Positions 14,164 through 21,952 are shown, numbered from the stretch's first letter. The stretch: DNA of 21,997 nt from an uncultured Bacillota bacterium (GCA_949282835.1 CASDQU010000042.1:1-21997); one strand, 5' to 3'. The notes: generated from the letters alone by a model not told the origin. A program made the numbers and translations.

Positions 14164-14831
14164 TAGTCCACCCTCCTTGGGTCAATAATAGTCTTTGCCT
14201 CGCTAAATCTACCATAAGTTTTTGTGGCTTTAGCAAGCGCTTCTTTTGGCTCTACACCCTCTCTAATCATTTTCATAAAAGAGCCTGTTGAAAGATATTC
14301 ATAGCCAATTATCTCGCCATTTTCATCAAGACCTTCTTTAGTGATATAGCCTTCTGCTAAATTCAAATATCTCGTTCCACCCTTTTGCTGAGAATAGACA
14401 GTCCCAACATTGCTAGAAAGAGTTTTCCCAAGGTCTTCAAGAGCAGACCCTACCTCCAGTCCTCCTTCTGAAAAAGCCGATTGACTTCTTCCATATACAA
14501 GCTGCAAAAATATATTTTTCATTGCATCATTGATAGCATCACATACAAGGTCGGTATTCAATGCTTCAAGCAAAGTCTTACCTGGCAATATCTCTGCCGC
14601 CATAGCCGCCGAATGTGTCATGCCTGAGCAACCTATAGTCTCTACAAGAGCTTCTTTAATAATACCATCTTTGACATTTAGTGTAAGTTTGCATGTCCCT
14701 TGCTGAGGAGCACACATTCCACAGCCGTGCGAAAATCCGCATACCTGTTTAATGTCTTTTAATTGAATCCATTTTGCTTCTTCTGGAATAGGAGATGGAC
14801 CAAAACCTGTCATATTTTTAGGACAACTCAT
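14163..14831 (-). CDS. NifU/IscU-like iron-sulfur cluster scaffold protein
   Basis: A 222-residue protein with an IscU/NifU N-terminal-type scaffold domain: LTLNVKDGIIKEALVETIGCSGMTHSAAMAAEIL contains one of the conserved Cys ligands in the usual sequence setting, broken here by a long spacing to the others. An unusual Cys-rich N-terminus, VCGFSHGCGMCAPQQGTC (about residues 31-48), precedes it. The family occurs next to GGGtGRT genes in clostridia. The ATG at 14831 has GGAGGT about 8 bases upstream. Role in cluster assembly is from family knowledge; recipient proteins are unknown. Confidence 0.82.
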   Translation of the reverse strand: MSCPKNMTGFGPSPIPEEAKWIQLKDIKQVCGFSHGCGMCAPQQGTCKLTLNVKDGIIKEALVETIGCSGMTHSAAMAAEILPGKTLLEALNTDLVCDAINDAMKNIFLQLVYGRSQSAFSEGGLEVGSALEDLGKTLSSNVGTVYSQQKGGTRYLNLAEGYITKEGLDENGEIIGYEYLSTGSFMKMIREGVEPKEALAKATKTYGRFSEAKTIIDPRRVD

Positions 14832-14990
14832 AAAAAATAACCTCCAATAGTTATTTTACACAAAAACACATTATTTTCAAAATATTTTTAAATCTATTAT
14901 TAAGATGTCCCTTTAAAACTTTTGCTTTTAAAAGCTATAAATCATAAAAATAGTGAATTTCAGCCTATATGCAAGCTTAAATATCGAATT

Positions 14991-15007
14991 ATGTAAAAAA
15001 ATGTCAA
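14991..15007 (-). promoter_or_regulatory. Possible promoter of the scaffold operon
   Basis: On the - strand TTGACA (15002-15007) is followed by a T-rich spacer and, 17 bases on, ATATTT just below 14985. The -35 is perfect but the -10 is weak. The leader would be about 140 bases and I see no riboswitch in it. Confidence 0.35.
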
Positions 15008-15069
15008 AAAAATTACTGTACAAAAGTTTATTTTGTTTAAAATGTCTAATTTTGGTCTATTAATATAAT

Positions 15070-15291
15070 ATGAGCACATCAACAAAAGTACGAGTAAGCT
15101 TTGCAAAAAATCTTAAAAATATGCTTAGTGAGGCTGGCATCAAACAATTTCAATTTGCTAAAATGCTAGGAGTAAGCGCCTCATGCGTTTCCAAATGGCT
15201 GCTAGCAGAAAGAGAGCCAACACTTGGCAATATTGTAAAGATGCTTAAAATTTTGGAATGTAATTTTGATGACCTTGTTTCAAAATTTTAA
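15070..15291 (+). CDS. Small Cro/C1-type helix-turn-helix regulator
   Basis: A 73-residue DNA-binding protein made of a single XRE-family helix-turn-helix: QFQFAKMLGVSASCVSKWLLAEREPTLGNIVKMLKIL, helices 2 and 3 being QFAKMLGV and SASCVSKWL. There is no sensing or dimerisation extension. The ATG at 15070 has no ribosome binding site; a TATAAT directly touches it, so either transcription starts from an earlier -10 (TCTATT at 15056) giving a leaderless message, or initiation differs. It is convergent with the interrupted membrane-protein gene and divergent from the scaffold operon; targets are unknown. Confidence 0.8.
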   Translation: MSTSTKVRVSFAKNLKNMLSEAGIKQFQFAKMLGVSASCVSKWLLAEREPTLGNIVKMLKILECNFDDLVSKF

Positions 15292-15387
15292 GTTAAGGCT
15301 TGATTATATTATGTTATAAAGCAAAGGGTTTTGCTAGATTTTTAAATGGCATGGCGGTATACTTTAGTACATAAAATTGTTATAAAA

Positions 15388-15442
15388 ATACACCTATTTT
15401 AGCTCACTAAAAAGTGATTGGCTCTATAGGTGTATATTTTTA
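15388..15442. terminator. Bidirectional terminator, regulator and membrane-protein gene
   Basis: ATACACCTAT (15388-15397) pairs with ATAGGTGTAT (15426-15435) around an inner TCACT/AGTGA hairpin, with T-runs on both strands. Confidence 0.8.
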
Positions 15443-15444
15443 AA

Positions 15445-16335
15445 TTAAATTGAACCGCCTACTATATATTCATATGCCGCCTCAAATCGGTCATACCCCA
15501 CTGAATCTTGATATTCCCAAACACATAGCGGGTCATTATTTATTATAGCGCCAAGTTCATAATCGCTCTCATCTAATGTCCACAATGTCCCAGAATAGTA
15601 AATATTTACATGAGGATAGCTGTTATCCAAAATATCTCCAAAACTAACTATCGGAAAATTGGGGTCGGGATCAGGATAGCCAAACATATCTATAACTTTT
15701 GACCTTGGGTCTCCATCATCAGGCCCACTGAAAAATAAAATTTGATTGGTAACCAAATATGCGGCAACTTCTAAAGAATCATACTCACCAAAGAAAGTTT
15801 CTGCTAGCTCTGGCAAGTCAAGGACATAGGCATAAAGTTCAAGGTAGGTATCTATAATAATGTTTGACGAATCATCAAATCTAATAAAATAGCTAAAAGG
15901 TATATTATCGGCATTTACAAAAACCTTGTCATAGTAATAATAGTATTCTGGATTCTCTATTGCGCCATCTCTAACACCTATGCCTTGTCCAGAATTTAAA
16001 GCTTGCTCATATCCGCTTTCATATGCAGGAATATGTTCTCCATTATAATAAAAATCTTCTATCATCAAAATATCAAGTATTTTCAAATCCGCAATATTGT
16101 CATCTAGCTCAAGATTGACATCCTATAATCCATAGGCTTCTTGGCAATAATATTCTGTTTGATATTCTGGATTAAAAGCCAAGATATAGCTAATTGTCTG
16201 TTTGACAGGCTTATAATTCACATTCCCACCGACAGAGAGATTTATTCTTGGTAAGGCATAGCCGCCTAAAAAACAAATGGCAACAATTAGGCAAAATGAT
16301 GTAATTAACATGGTGATTTTAACGCTCTTTTTCAA
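15445..16335 (-). pseudogene. Membrane-anchored protein gene interrupted by one in-frame TAG
   Basis: I do not recognise the family. Reading from a TTG at 16335 (AGGAGG 8 bases upstream), the frame encodes a basic start, a hydrophobic segment (about residues 8-28, TMLITSFCLIVAICFLGGYA) and a short outside region up to residue 70, then TAG at 16123-16125, then continues open in the same frame for 225 more codons to 15445. The second part is rich in Tyr, Asp and Pro (PEYYYYYDK, GPDDGDPRSK, GYPDPDPNF) and looks like an exported domain. Without the TAG it would be a 296-residue signal-anchored surface protein. It may be a recent nonsense mutant, an assembly error or a readthrough gene. TAG is used as a normal stop elsewhere here (3310, 18005). 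Its promoter contains a nine-G tract. Confidence 0.7.
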
Positions 16336-16356
16336 TTTTTTCGCCTCCTGCTTTCT

Positions 16357-16383
16357 ATTATACCCCCCCCCAACTTTTGTCAA
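16357..16383 (-). promoter_or_regulatory. Promoter with a nine-G homopolymer in the spacer
   Basis: On the - strand a perfect TTGACA (16378-16383) and a perfect TATAAT (16357-16362) are separated by 15 bases, AAAGTT plus nine G (C-run at 16363-16371 on the + strand). Two more G would give the optimal 17-base spacer. It lies 22 bases before the TTG start of the interrupted membrane-protein gene. Confidence 0.85.
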
Positions 16384-16422
16384 GTTTTTTGAAGAATTTG
16401 TTAAAAATATATAGAATTATTT

Positions 16423-16450
16423 AAAAAAACGCAAGGCTTTCACCTTGCGT
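16423..16450 (-). terminator. Terminator of the Glu-rich coiled-coil gene
   Basis: On the - strand ACGCAAGG-TGAAAG-CCTTGCGT is followed by a run of T, 28 bases after the stop. Confidence 0.88.
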
Positions 16451-16477
16451 TATATATTATTTGTGTGTTATTAGGTT

Positions 16478-17545
16478 TTATTCAGCATCAGCAGTATCAG
16501 TGCCGTTTTTGAGTTCTTCAATAGCTTCTTGTAAGTTCTTTATATTCTCTTTAAGTTCAGCATTTTGAGCAGAAAGTAAATTGAATATCTTTTCAAGGAG
16601 AGGATATCTCTCTGCATTTTTAGACATAACCTCTTCACAGTGTTGAACAGATAATTTAAGTCCGTCAAGAAGATCAAGGTCTTCTGCAAGTTTCTTTGCC
16701 TTTTCTTCATCAATATCTGAATAGTTGTTTACACCATAAAGCACAACTTTTTGCTTAGCAACAAGAGCTTCTTTTCTACGAAGTTTCTTTTCATCACTTT
16801 CAAGTGTCTTCTTAACTCTTCTAAGTGGAATAAACTCTTTCTTGCATTGACGAAGTTCTTTCTCGTTTGCTTTAAGTTTTTCTTGAGTTTCTGCAAGTTC
16901 TTTTTCAAGGTCTTCAAGAGAGATGTTGCTTGCTGGAACATTTGTAGTCTCTTCGCTAGCCTCTTCTTCAGCTGGCTCTTCTTCTACAGCTTCTTCAGCC
17001 TGCTCTTCTTGCTCTTCGCCCTCGCTTAAATCAACTGCCTCTTCCTCTTCTTCAGTCTCTTCCTCTTCCTCTTGTTGCATTCTTGCAAGTCTTTCCATAA
17101 GCTCTGCGCGGCGTTGTTTAATATAGTCAGAAGTATCATCTTCTTCTGCTGGGCTTTCTTCGGCAGTCTCTTCTTCTGCAGCCTCTTCTTCAACTGGCTC
17201 TTCTACAGCCTCTTCGCTCTCTACTTCGCTTTCTTCAGCTGGTTGTTCAACCTGCTCCTCTTCAACTTTTTCTTCCTCTTCTGGATTGTAGTTCTCTACA
17301 ACTGCACCGTTGTATAAAATTGTAGCAATTTGAGGATCTTTTTTCGCTTCATTGCTATTTTCAAGAGCATTAACTCTATCTTCAAGTTCCTTTGTTTTCT
17401 TTTCTTGTTTTTCTCTGATAGCCGCATCATCTTTACCTTTGTGTGCAAGGCTCATAAAAAGATCTCCCATGAAATAAAGAAGAAATCCCCCTGCAACAAT
17501 GATAGCAAGAACAACTACGACTGTAATGATTACTGAACTTCCCAT
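16478..17545 (-). CDS. Membrane-anchored Glu-rich coiled-coil protein
   Basis: A 355-residue protein of unknown family. Residues about 4-27 form one membrane segment (VIITVVVVLAIIVAGGFLLYF), followed by a short charged helix (EKQEKKTKELEDRVNALEN). Residues about 88-205 are low-complexity, almost all Glu, Ala, Val, Ser and Pro, in imperfect EEPAEEEA-like repeats. From about 210 to the end heptad patterns (ISLEDLEKELAETQEKLKAN; LLEKIFNLLSAQNAELKENI) predict a coiled coil. AAGGAAG precedes the ATG. There is no signal cleavage site, so the bulk probably faces the cytoplasm. It resembles in general form membrane-tethered scaffolds, but I assign no function. It lies after ssrA, probably transcribed separately. 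Confidence 0.75.
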   Translation of the reverse strand: MGSSVIITVVVVLAIIVAGGFLLYFMGDLFMSLAHKGKDDAAIREKQEKKTKELEDRVNALENSNEAKKDPQIATILYNGAVVENYNPEEEEKVEEEQVEQPAEESEVESEEAVEEPVEEEAAEEETAEESPAEEDDTSDYIKQRRAELMERLARMQQEEEEETEEEEEAVDLSEGEEQEEQAEEAVEEEPAEEEASEETTNVPASNISLEDLEKELAETQEKLKANEKELRQCKKEFIPLRRVKKTLESDEKKLRRKEALVAKQKVVLYGVNNYSDIDEEKAKKLAEDLDLLDGLKLSVQHCEEVMSKNAERYPLLEKIFNLLSAQNAELKENIKNLQEAIEELKNGTDTADAE

Positions 17546-17601
17546 AACTTTTCACTTCCTTTTATTAGTTTTTGGCTTGTTTTCTTATCGACTTACTTTT
17601 T

Positions 17602-18001
17602 TGGTGGAGACGGCGGGATTTGAACCCGCTTCCGAAAAACTTGTTCAAAACTTTTCTACATGTTTAGTTTATGCTTTATTTTCATTAATAAAACGACCAT
17701 AAACAATCTTTTTATTAACAAGTCTTTAATTGTTGCAACTTAAATCAAGACTTTTTAAGTGCAAGAGCGCTAATTTGAAAACCCTTTTACAATTTTAGCG
17801 AAGATTGTATGGGTTTGGTTAAATCAATTTAACCACAGTTTTTTTGTTCGTTTAGGCAGCCATTGCAAGGCTTGCGTTGTTGAAACGAACAGTTTTGTTT
17901 TCGTTTGCGTTTATTTGCAAATGTCCCCTATAAGGCAAGAGAACTTACGCCACATGCTGTACATTTTGATCAATGCTCCCCGTCGAAACCAAAACGCCCC
18001 C
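17602..18001 (-). ncRNA. ssrA: Transfer-messenger RNA (tmRNA)
   Basis: Rescues stalled ribosomes together with SmpB. The 5' end GGGGGCGTTTTGGTTTCGACGG and the 3' end GGGTTCAAATCCC..GTCTCCACCA form the tRNA-like domain (acceptor stem with two G-T pairs, CCA encoded). The tag frame runs from GCA at 17908 to TAA at 17852 and encodes ANENKTVRFNNASLAMAA, 18 residues ending in a hydrophobic AMAA-type degradation signal. Length 400 bases. The 5' end lies three bases after the smpB stop, so it is probably cut out of a joint transcript. Confidence 0.94.
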
Positions 18002-18004
18002 AAA

Positions 18005-18448
18005 CTAGGGTTGGTTCTTTAAAGCTCGATCGATATCCCTTTGGATAGCCTTATCCTTCAGGACCTGCCTCTTGTCATAAAGTTTTTTCCCTTTTGCTAG
18101 TGCAATCTCAACTTTGACTTTTCCTTTTTCGATATAAACTTTGGTAGGAATAATTGAAAAGCCTTTTTCTTTGATTTTGCGCTCTAACTTCAAGATTTCC
18201 TCTTTATGCAAGAGCAACTTTCTCGTCCGCTTTGTATCGCTTTGTGGTAGTGAATTTTCATAAGGAGCGATATAACAATTTTTAAGATATGCCTCGCCCT
18301 CTTTAATTACTACAAAACTGTCGCTTAAACTTATCTTGCCTTGACTGACTGATTTTATTTCACTACCTTTAAGCTCTATACCAGCTTCAAGAAAGTCTGA
18401 AACGAAGAAATTATGATAGGCTTTCTTGTTAGTTGTTAGTATCTTCAT
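18005..18448 (-). CDS. smpB: SsrA-binding protein SmpB
   Basis: Binds the tRNA-like end of tmRNA and brings it to stalled ribosomes. The 147-residue protein matches the family throughout: NKKAYHNFFVSDFLEAGIEL, KGSEIKSV, ISLSDSFVVIKEGEAYLKN, DTKRTRKLLLHKEEI, KVEIALAKGKKLYDKR and the C-terminal tail KAIQRDIDRALK that enters the mRNA channel. The ATG at 18448 has AGGAGG close upstream. The gene directly precedes ssrA and follows rnr, the arrangement typical of Firmicutes. Confidence 0.97.
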   Translation of the reverse strand: MKILTTNKKAYHNFFVSDFLEAGIELKGSEIKSVSQGKISLSDSFVVIKEGEAYLKNCYIAPYENSLPQSDTKRTRKLLLHKEEILKLERKIKEKGFSIIPTKVYIEKGKVKVEIALAKGKKLYDKRQVLKDKAIQRDIDRALKNQP

Positions 18449-18601
18449 CTCGCCTCCTATTATAACACTGATTTTATAGAATTTCAATACCCTATTTCAA
18501 TTTTTTTTATAAATAGTGTAATTTTTTTTAATTTTAATAAAAAAACGGCAAAAAAACAAGAAAATTTGTTAAATTACCGACTTTTTATCGCTTTTCTTTA
18601 G

Positions 18602-20692
18602 TTATTTTGCAAAACTCACAAAGCCAAAATCTATCTTTCTAGTATATATGTTTGCAGCAAGCAGTTTGACAATAAGCTTGTCGCCTACAGAAAAAGTCAT
18701 TTTTTGACCTTTGAGTTTAAGCTGCTTTTCAAAAAGTAAAAATCCATCATCTGGTAAATCTTCTATTTTTATAAGCCCTTCAACTGTGTTTTCAAGCTCT
18801 ACAAAAATGCCAAAATTGGTCACCGAAGATATCACTCCTTCAAACTCCTCGCCCACTCTATCTCTCATCAAATATGCTTTCCATAGGTCGTCAACCTCTC
18901 TTTCACATTTTTCAGCATTCTTTTCTGTTAAACTAGACTGTTCGCCCGCTTCAAAAGTAAAAGTTTCAAGCTCGCTAATTCGTTGCCCCTCTATCTTTTT
19001 GTGCAAACTTTCCTTTATAATTCTGTGGATTGTGAGGTCTGGATATCTCCTAATAGGCGATGTGAAATGGCAATAATATTTAAGTGCAAGACCAAAATGC
19101 CCTAAGCATTGATTGGTATATCTAGCTTTTTGCATTGACCTTAAAATTACCTTATTCACCGTTTGAGTAATAGGCTTGTTTTCGCATAGCTTTATAAGCT
19201 CTTGATAATATGCTGGCGTAATAATAGCAGGAAGAGATGGCGTTTTGATATTTAATCCTTTTAAATATTCTAGCACATTGATGACTTTTTCTTTTCTTGG
19301 GCTTTCATGTACTCGATACAAAAATGGAATATCTTTATCACAAAACTCTTTGGCTACCACCTTGTTTGCCAGTATCATAAAATTTTCTATAAGTTTATGT
19401 GCATCATTTCGCTCTCGTTTTTCAAAGCCTATTGCCATTCCATTTTCATCAAATACAAATTGCACTTCGCCTATCTCAAAATCAAGAGAACCATTTTCCT
19501 TTTCTTTTGCCTCTAAAAGCAAAGATAGTTTATTCATTAAAATAAGCTCATTTGCCACCCTTTGCGTCTTTTTGTCTGCCTTTTGTCCGCATAATACTTT
19601 ATACACATTGGTATAATTTAATCTGGCTACACTTTTAATAACACTTTCTTTTATTTCATGGCTCTTTATATTACCCTCTTTATCAAGCTTTATAATGCAA
19701 GATAAAGTCAGCCGCTCAACATTTTCATTAAGAGAACATATACCATTAGAAAGCTCTTTTGGAAGCATTGGAAGGACGGAAGTTGGAAAATATACACTTG
19801 TGCCGCGATTATAAGCCTCCTCATCAAGCGGACTATCATATTTCACATATTCTCCAACATCGGCAATATGTACACCAAGAAGATAGCCGCCATCTTCGGT
19901 AACTTCTATTGATACAGCATCGTCAAGGTCTTTGGCATCCTCGCCGTCAATAGTAAAAATCACTTTATTAGTTAAGTCAAGACGACCTTTTTTCTGCTTC
20001 TCTGTAACATTTTGAGGTATTGTTTTTGCCTCTCTTAAAGCATCATCTGAAAAAACTTCATAGAGCTGATGGTCTCGAATGATGGCAAGTTCACAAGCTT
20101 TAACATCGTCACTTTTACCTAGCACCTCGCTAATTGTGGCCTGCATGACCTTTCCTCTAATAATATTGCCAACAACTCTATCATTTTCTTCTATTTTTGT
20201 TCCCTTTATTATCTTAATCTTAAAAGGTATTCTATTGTTGTCAGGGTCTATAAAATAGTTGCCGCCAATTTTTTGCACTACTCCAGCCACCAATTTTATA
20301 GGTTTATATATACTAACTACTTCTCCTTCGCCGCCCTCGATATTATCAGAAAGCAATTTTACAATAATGCCATCGCCATCGACTGCATTTTTGCTCATAT
20401 TAGCAGGAATGAAGATATCTTCCTTTTCGCTATTTTCTATTTTACAAAATCCAAAACCTTTGGCATTGCCAATATATGTGCCTTTAAGATAATTTTTAGA
20501 AGGTATTGTAATAAACCTGCCTTTGCGCTCCTCAAAGATATAGCCTTCCTTTAAAAGTTTATTAAAATCATTTTTAACTTCATCTAGTGAAATATTATAG
20601 GTATTAGAGATAAAACAAAAAAGATTGTCAAGCCCTTTTACGGCAAGACCATCTTTTGATAAAAATTCCAATATTTTTTGTTTGGCCTGCAT
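18602..20692 (-). CDS. rnr: Ribonuclease R
   Basis: 3'-to-5' exoribonuclease of the RNB family, 696 residues. Domain order is normal: N-terminal winged helix (about 1-65), cold-shock/OB domains with KGFGFCKIENSEKEDIFIP, the RNB catalytic core from about 240 to 560 with the acidic metal site DGEDAKDLDDAV, and a C-terminal S1 domain (GVISSVTNFGIFVELENTVEG). It degrades structured RNA and aids removal of defective mRNA during trans-translation, which fits the smpB and ssrA genes downstream. The ATG at 20692 lies two bases after the secG stop, with GGAG upstream, so it is co-translated with secG. The Lys-rich tail of some RNase R proteins is missing. Confidence 0.96.
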   Translation of the reverse strand: MQAKQKILEFLSKDGLAVKGLDNLFCFISNTYNISLDEVKNDFNKLLKEGYIFEERKGRFITIPSKNYLKGTYIGNAKGFGFCKIENSEKEDIFIPANMSKNAVDGDGIIVKLLSDNIEGGEGEVVSIYKPIKLVAGVVQKIGGNYFIDPDNNRIPFKIKIIKGTKIEENDRVVGNIIRGKVMQATISEVLGKSDDVKACELAIIRDHQLYEVFSDDALREAKTIPQNVTEKQKKGRLDLTNKVIFTIDGEDAKDLDDAVSIEVTEDGGYLLGVHIADVGEYVKYDSPLDEEAYNRGTSVYFPTSVLPMLPKELSNGICSLNENVERLTLSCIIKLDKEGNIKSHEIKESVIKSVARLNYTNVYKVLCGQKADKKTQRVANELILMNKLSLLLEAKEKENGSLDFEIGEVQFVFDENGMAIGFEKRERNDAHKLIENFMILANKVVAKEFCDKDIPFLYRVHESPRKEKVINVLEYLKGLNIKTPSLPAIITPAYYQELIKLCENKPITQTVNKVILRSMQKARYTNQCLGHFGLALKYYCHFTSPIRRYPDLTIHRIIKESLHKKIEGQRISELETFTFEAGEQSSLTEKNAEKCEREVDDLWKAYLMRDRVGEEFEGVISSVTNFGIFVELENTVEGLIKIEDLPDDGFLLFEKQLKLKGQKMTFSVGDKLIVKLLAANIYTRKIDFGFVSFAK

Positions 20693-20694
20693 TG

Positions 20695-21012
20695 TTATGC
20701 TCCATAAATAAGTTCGCTGACAAAGAAGAGGATAATGCAAACAAATATTATAATCGCCATAGCTATTGTAATTCTCTTTAATATATTATCTCTTGACGCT
20801 CCCTTATTTTGCGCATAATAACTTTCCTGCTTAGCTCCAGTAAAGGCATCAAGACTTTGTGACGCATCATTTGATTGCATAAGCGTTGTAATAATCATAA
20901 CAATGGCACATACCACGATTATACCAAAAAGCACATACCTAAATACAGGCAAAAAACTTGACCAAAAATCATTGACAACTTCATCTAAAAGCACCGATAC
21001 AAAACTTGACAT
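20695..21012 (-). CDS. secG: Preprotein translocase subunit SecG
   Basis: Small subunit of the SecYEG export channel, 105 residues. Two membrane segments flank the conserved loop: VLFGIIVVCAIVMIITTLMQ, then SQSLDAFTGAK, then ITIAMAIIIFVCIILFFVS. The unusually long N-terminus (MSSFVSVLLDEVVNDFWSSF, about 25 residues before the first membrane segment) and a mid-loop of about 35 residues are slightly longer than common. AGGAG lies 8 bases before the ATG at 21012. It heads the secG-rnr-smpB-ssrA order. Confidence 0.88.
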   Translation of the reverse strand: MSSFVSVLLDEVVNDFWSSFLPVFRYVLFGIIVVCAIVMIITTLMQSNDASQSLDAFTGAKQESYYAQNKGASRDNILKRITIAMAIIIFVCIILFFVSELIYGA

Positions 21013-21064
21013 TATAAAACTCCTTAAGAAATTAATTTAAGTAAATATTCTTTATGATTTAGGT

Positions 21065-21310
21065 TTAAAGCATAGTCGCAAACCAGACAGCAAACAATAT
21101 CACTATAATTAAAAATACCAGCCTAAACCAATACATTTTAAATTTTCTGTCTCTATTGACTTTTCTAACTGCGTCAATACACATATTTGAAAATATAAGA
21201 AAGGCAAGAGCGGCAAACACTACCAAACATATGATAACTCCTGTTTCGCCTATGCTTTCTTTGATTGACACACCCCAATCAACTAAAAAATTACAAAGTA
21301 AACTTCCCAT
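21065..21310 (-). CDS. Small membrane protein, first gene of the secG operon
   Basis: An 81-residue protein of unknown family with two predicted membrane helices, at about residues 23-44 (GVIICLVVFAALAFLIFS) and 60-79 (YWFRLVFLIIVILFAVWFAT), joined by a basic loop (RKVNRDRKFK), which would face the cytoplasm. AGGAGA lies 5 bases before the ATG at 21310, and a clear promoter lies 12 bases further up. Because it begins the transcript leading into secG it may be membrane-related, but no function can be assigned. Confidence 0.75.
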   Translation of the reverse strand: MGSLLCNFLVDWGVSIKESIGETGVIICLVVFAALAFLIFSNMCIDAVRKVNRDRKFKMYWFRLVFLIIVILFAVWFATML

Positions 21311-21327
21311 AACACTCTCCTAACTTT

Positions 21328-21356
21328 AGTATAGCATAAAAAAATTTATAATTCAA
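21328..21356 (-). promoter_or_regulatory. Promoter of the secG-rnr-smpB-ssrA operon
   Basis: On the - strand TTGAAT (21351-21356), a 17-base spacer ending in an extended TGC, and TATACT (21328-21333). Confidence 0.75.
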
Positions 21357-21458
21357 TATAAAAATAATTTTACTTTGCTTAAGATATTATATATATTTTT
21401 GCAATTTAGTCAAACATTTAAAAGCTTTTTAGAAAGATTTAATGAAAATTTTGTCTAT

Positions 21459-21494
21459 AAAAAAACAAGGCTTTCAATATCGCCCTGTTTTTCA
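21459..21494 (-). terminator. Terminator of the 75-codon membrane-protein gene
   Basis: On the - strand ACAGGGC pairs with GCCTTGT (one G-T pair; arms 21482-21488 and 21465-21471) and is followed by a T-run. Confidence 0.85.
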
Positions 21495-21501
21495 AAATTT
21501 G

Positions 21502-21729
21502 TTAAATGTTGAGTATTCTCATAATTCTGCCGTTTACAATCATTAAGATTAAATCGATAATCCAAACGATGTTGAAACCAAAGATAAGTCTAAGTAATCC
21601 TGCAACAATCTTCCCTTCTGAAAATCTTGTGATTGCTCCAAGAATCCATGCTGTGATAGGAATAATTGCAAGAATGATACTAACCAATCTTCCAAGTCCA
21701 AAATAATCCTTTCCTGATTTTTTTGCCAT
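21502..21729 (-). CDS. Small hydrophobic membrane protein
   Basis: A 75-residue protein with two predicted membrane helices: LVSIILAIIPITAWILGAIT (about 14-34) and LLRLIFGFNIVWIIDLILMI (about 45-66), separated by a short polar loop with RFSEGKIVAG. It resembles small uncharacterised clostridial proteins with an IIDLILMI-type second helix. AGGAGGG lies 4 bases before the ATG at 21729; an upstream ATG at 21759 lacks one. It is a one-gene unit with its own terminator. No function assigned. Confidence 0.75.
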   Translation of the reverse strand: MAKKSGKDYFGLGRLVSIILAIIPITAWILGAITRFSEGKIVAGLLRLIFGFNIVWIIDLILMIVNGRIMRILNI

Positions 21730-21878
21730 AATACCCTCCTTATGATTATTATACATCAAAAAAAAGAAAAAACAAAAAGATTTGAATAAAAAGTTTTAAA
21801 ATAGCAGGCTTAATATTAAAGCTTAAATTATATTGAAAAAGTTGATTTTTGTCTTTAATAATGTTAAACTTATAAAGT

Positions 21879-21952
21879 GCAGGCATAATTTAGTGGTAAA
21901 ATGTGTGCTTCCCAAGCATAATTCGCGGGTCCGATTCCCGTTGCCTGCTCCA
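21879..21952 (+). tRNA. tRNA-Gly (anticodon CCC)
   Basis: A complete 74-base cloverleaf with encoded CCA: acceptor GCAGGCA/TGCCTGC, discriminator T, D-arm ATTT-AGTGGTA-AAAT with the GG pair kept, anticodon loop TTCCCAA (CCC, reading GGG), T-arm GCGGG-TCCGATT-CCCGT. The T-loop has C where almost all tRNAs have U/pseudouridine 55. Confidence 0.93.

Noticed and set aside
16123..16125. Genome-wide recoding of TAG as a sense codon
   Set aside because: Other genes in the window end in TAG in the right place (3310-3312, 18005-18007), so TAG is a working stop here.
16723..17126. Long open frames on both strands inside the Glu-rich gene
   Set aside because: They come from the repetitive GAA/GAG composition; only the 355-residue frame has a membrane segment, a ribosome binding site and a terminator in the right places.
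17499..17702. Open frame on the + strand with ETAGFEPASEK-type ending
   Set aside because: It is the antisense of the tmRNA 3' end, a common spurious call.
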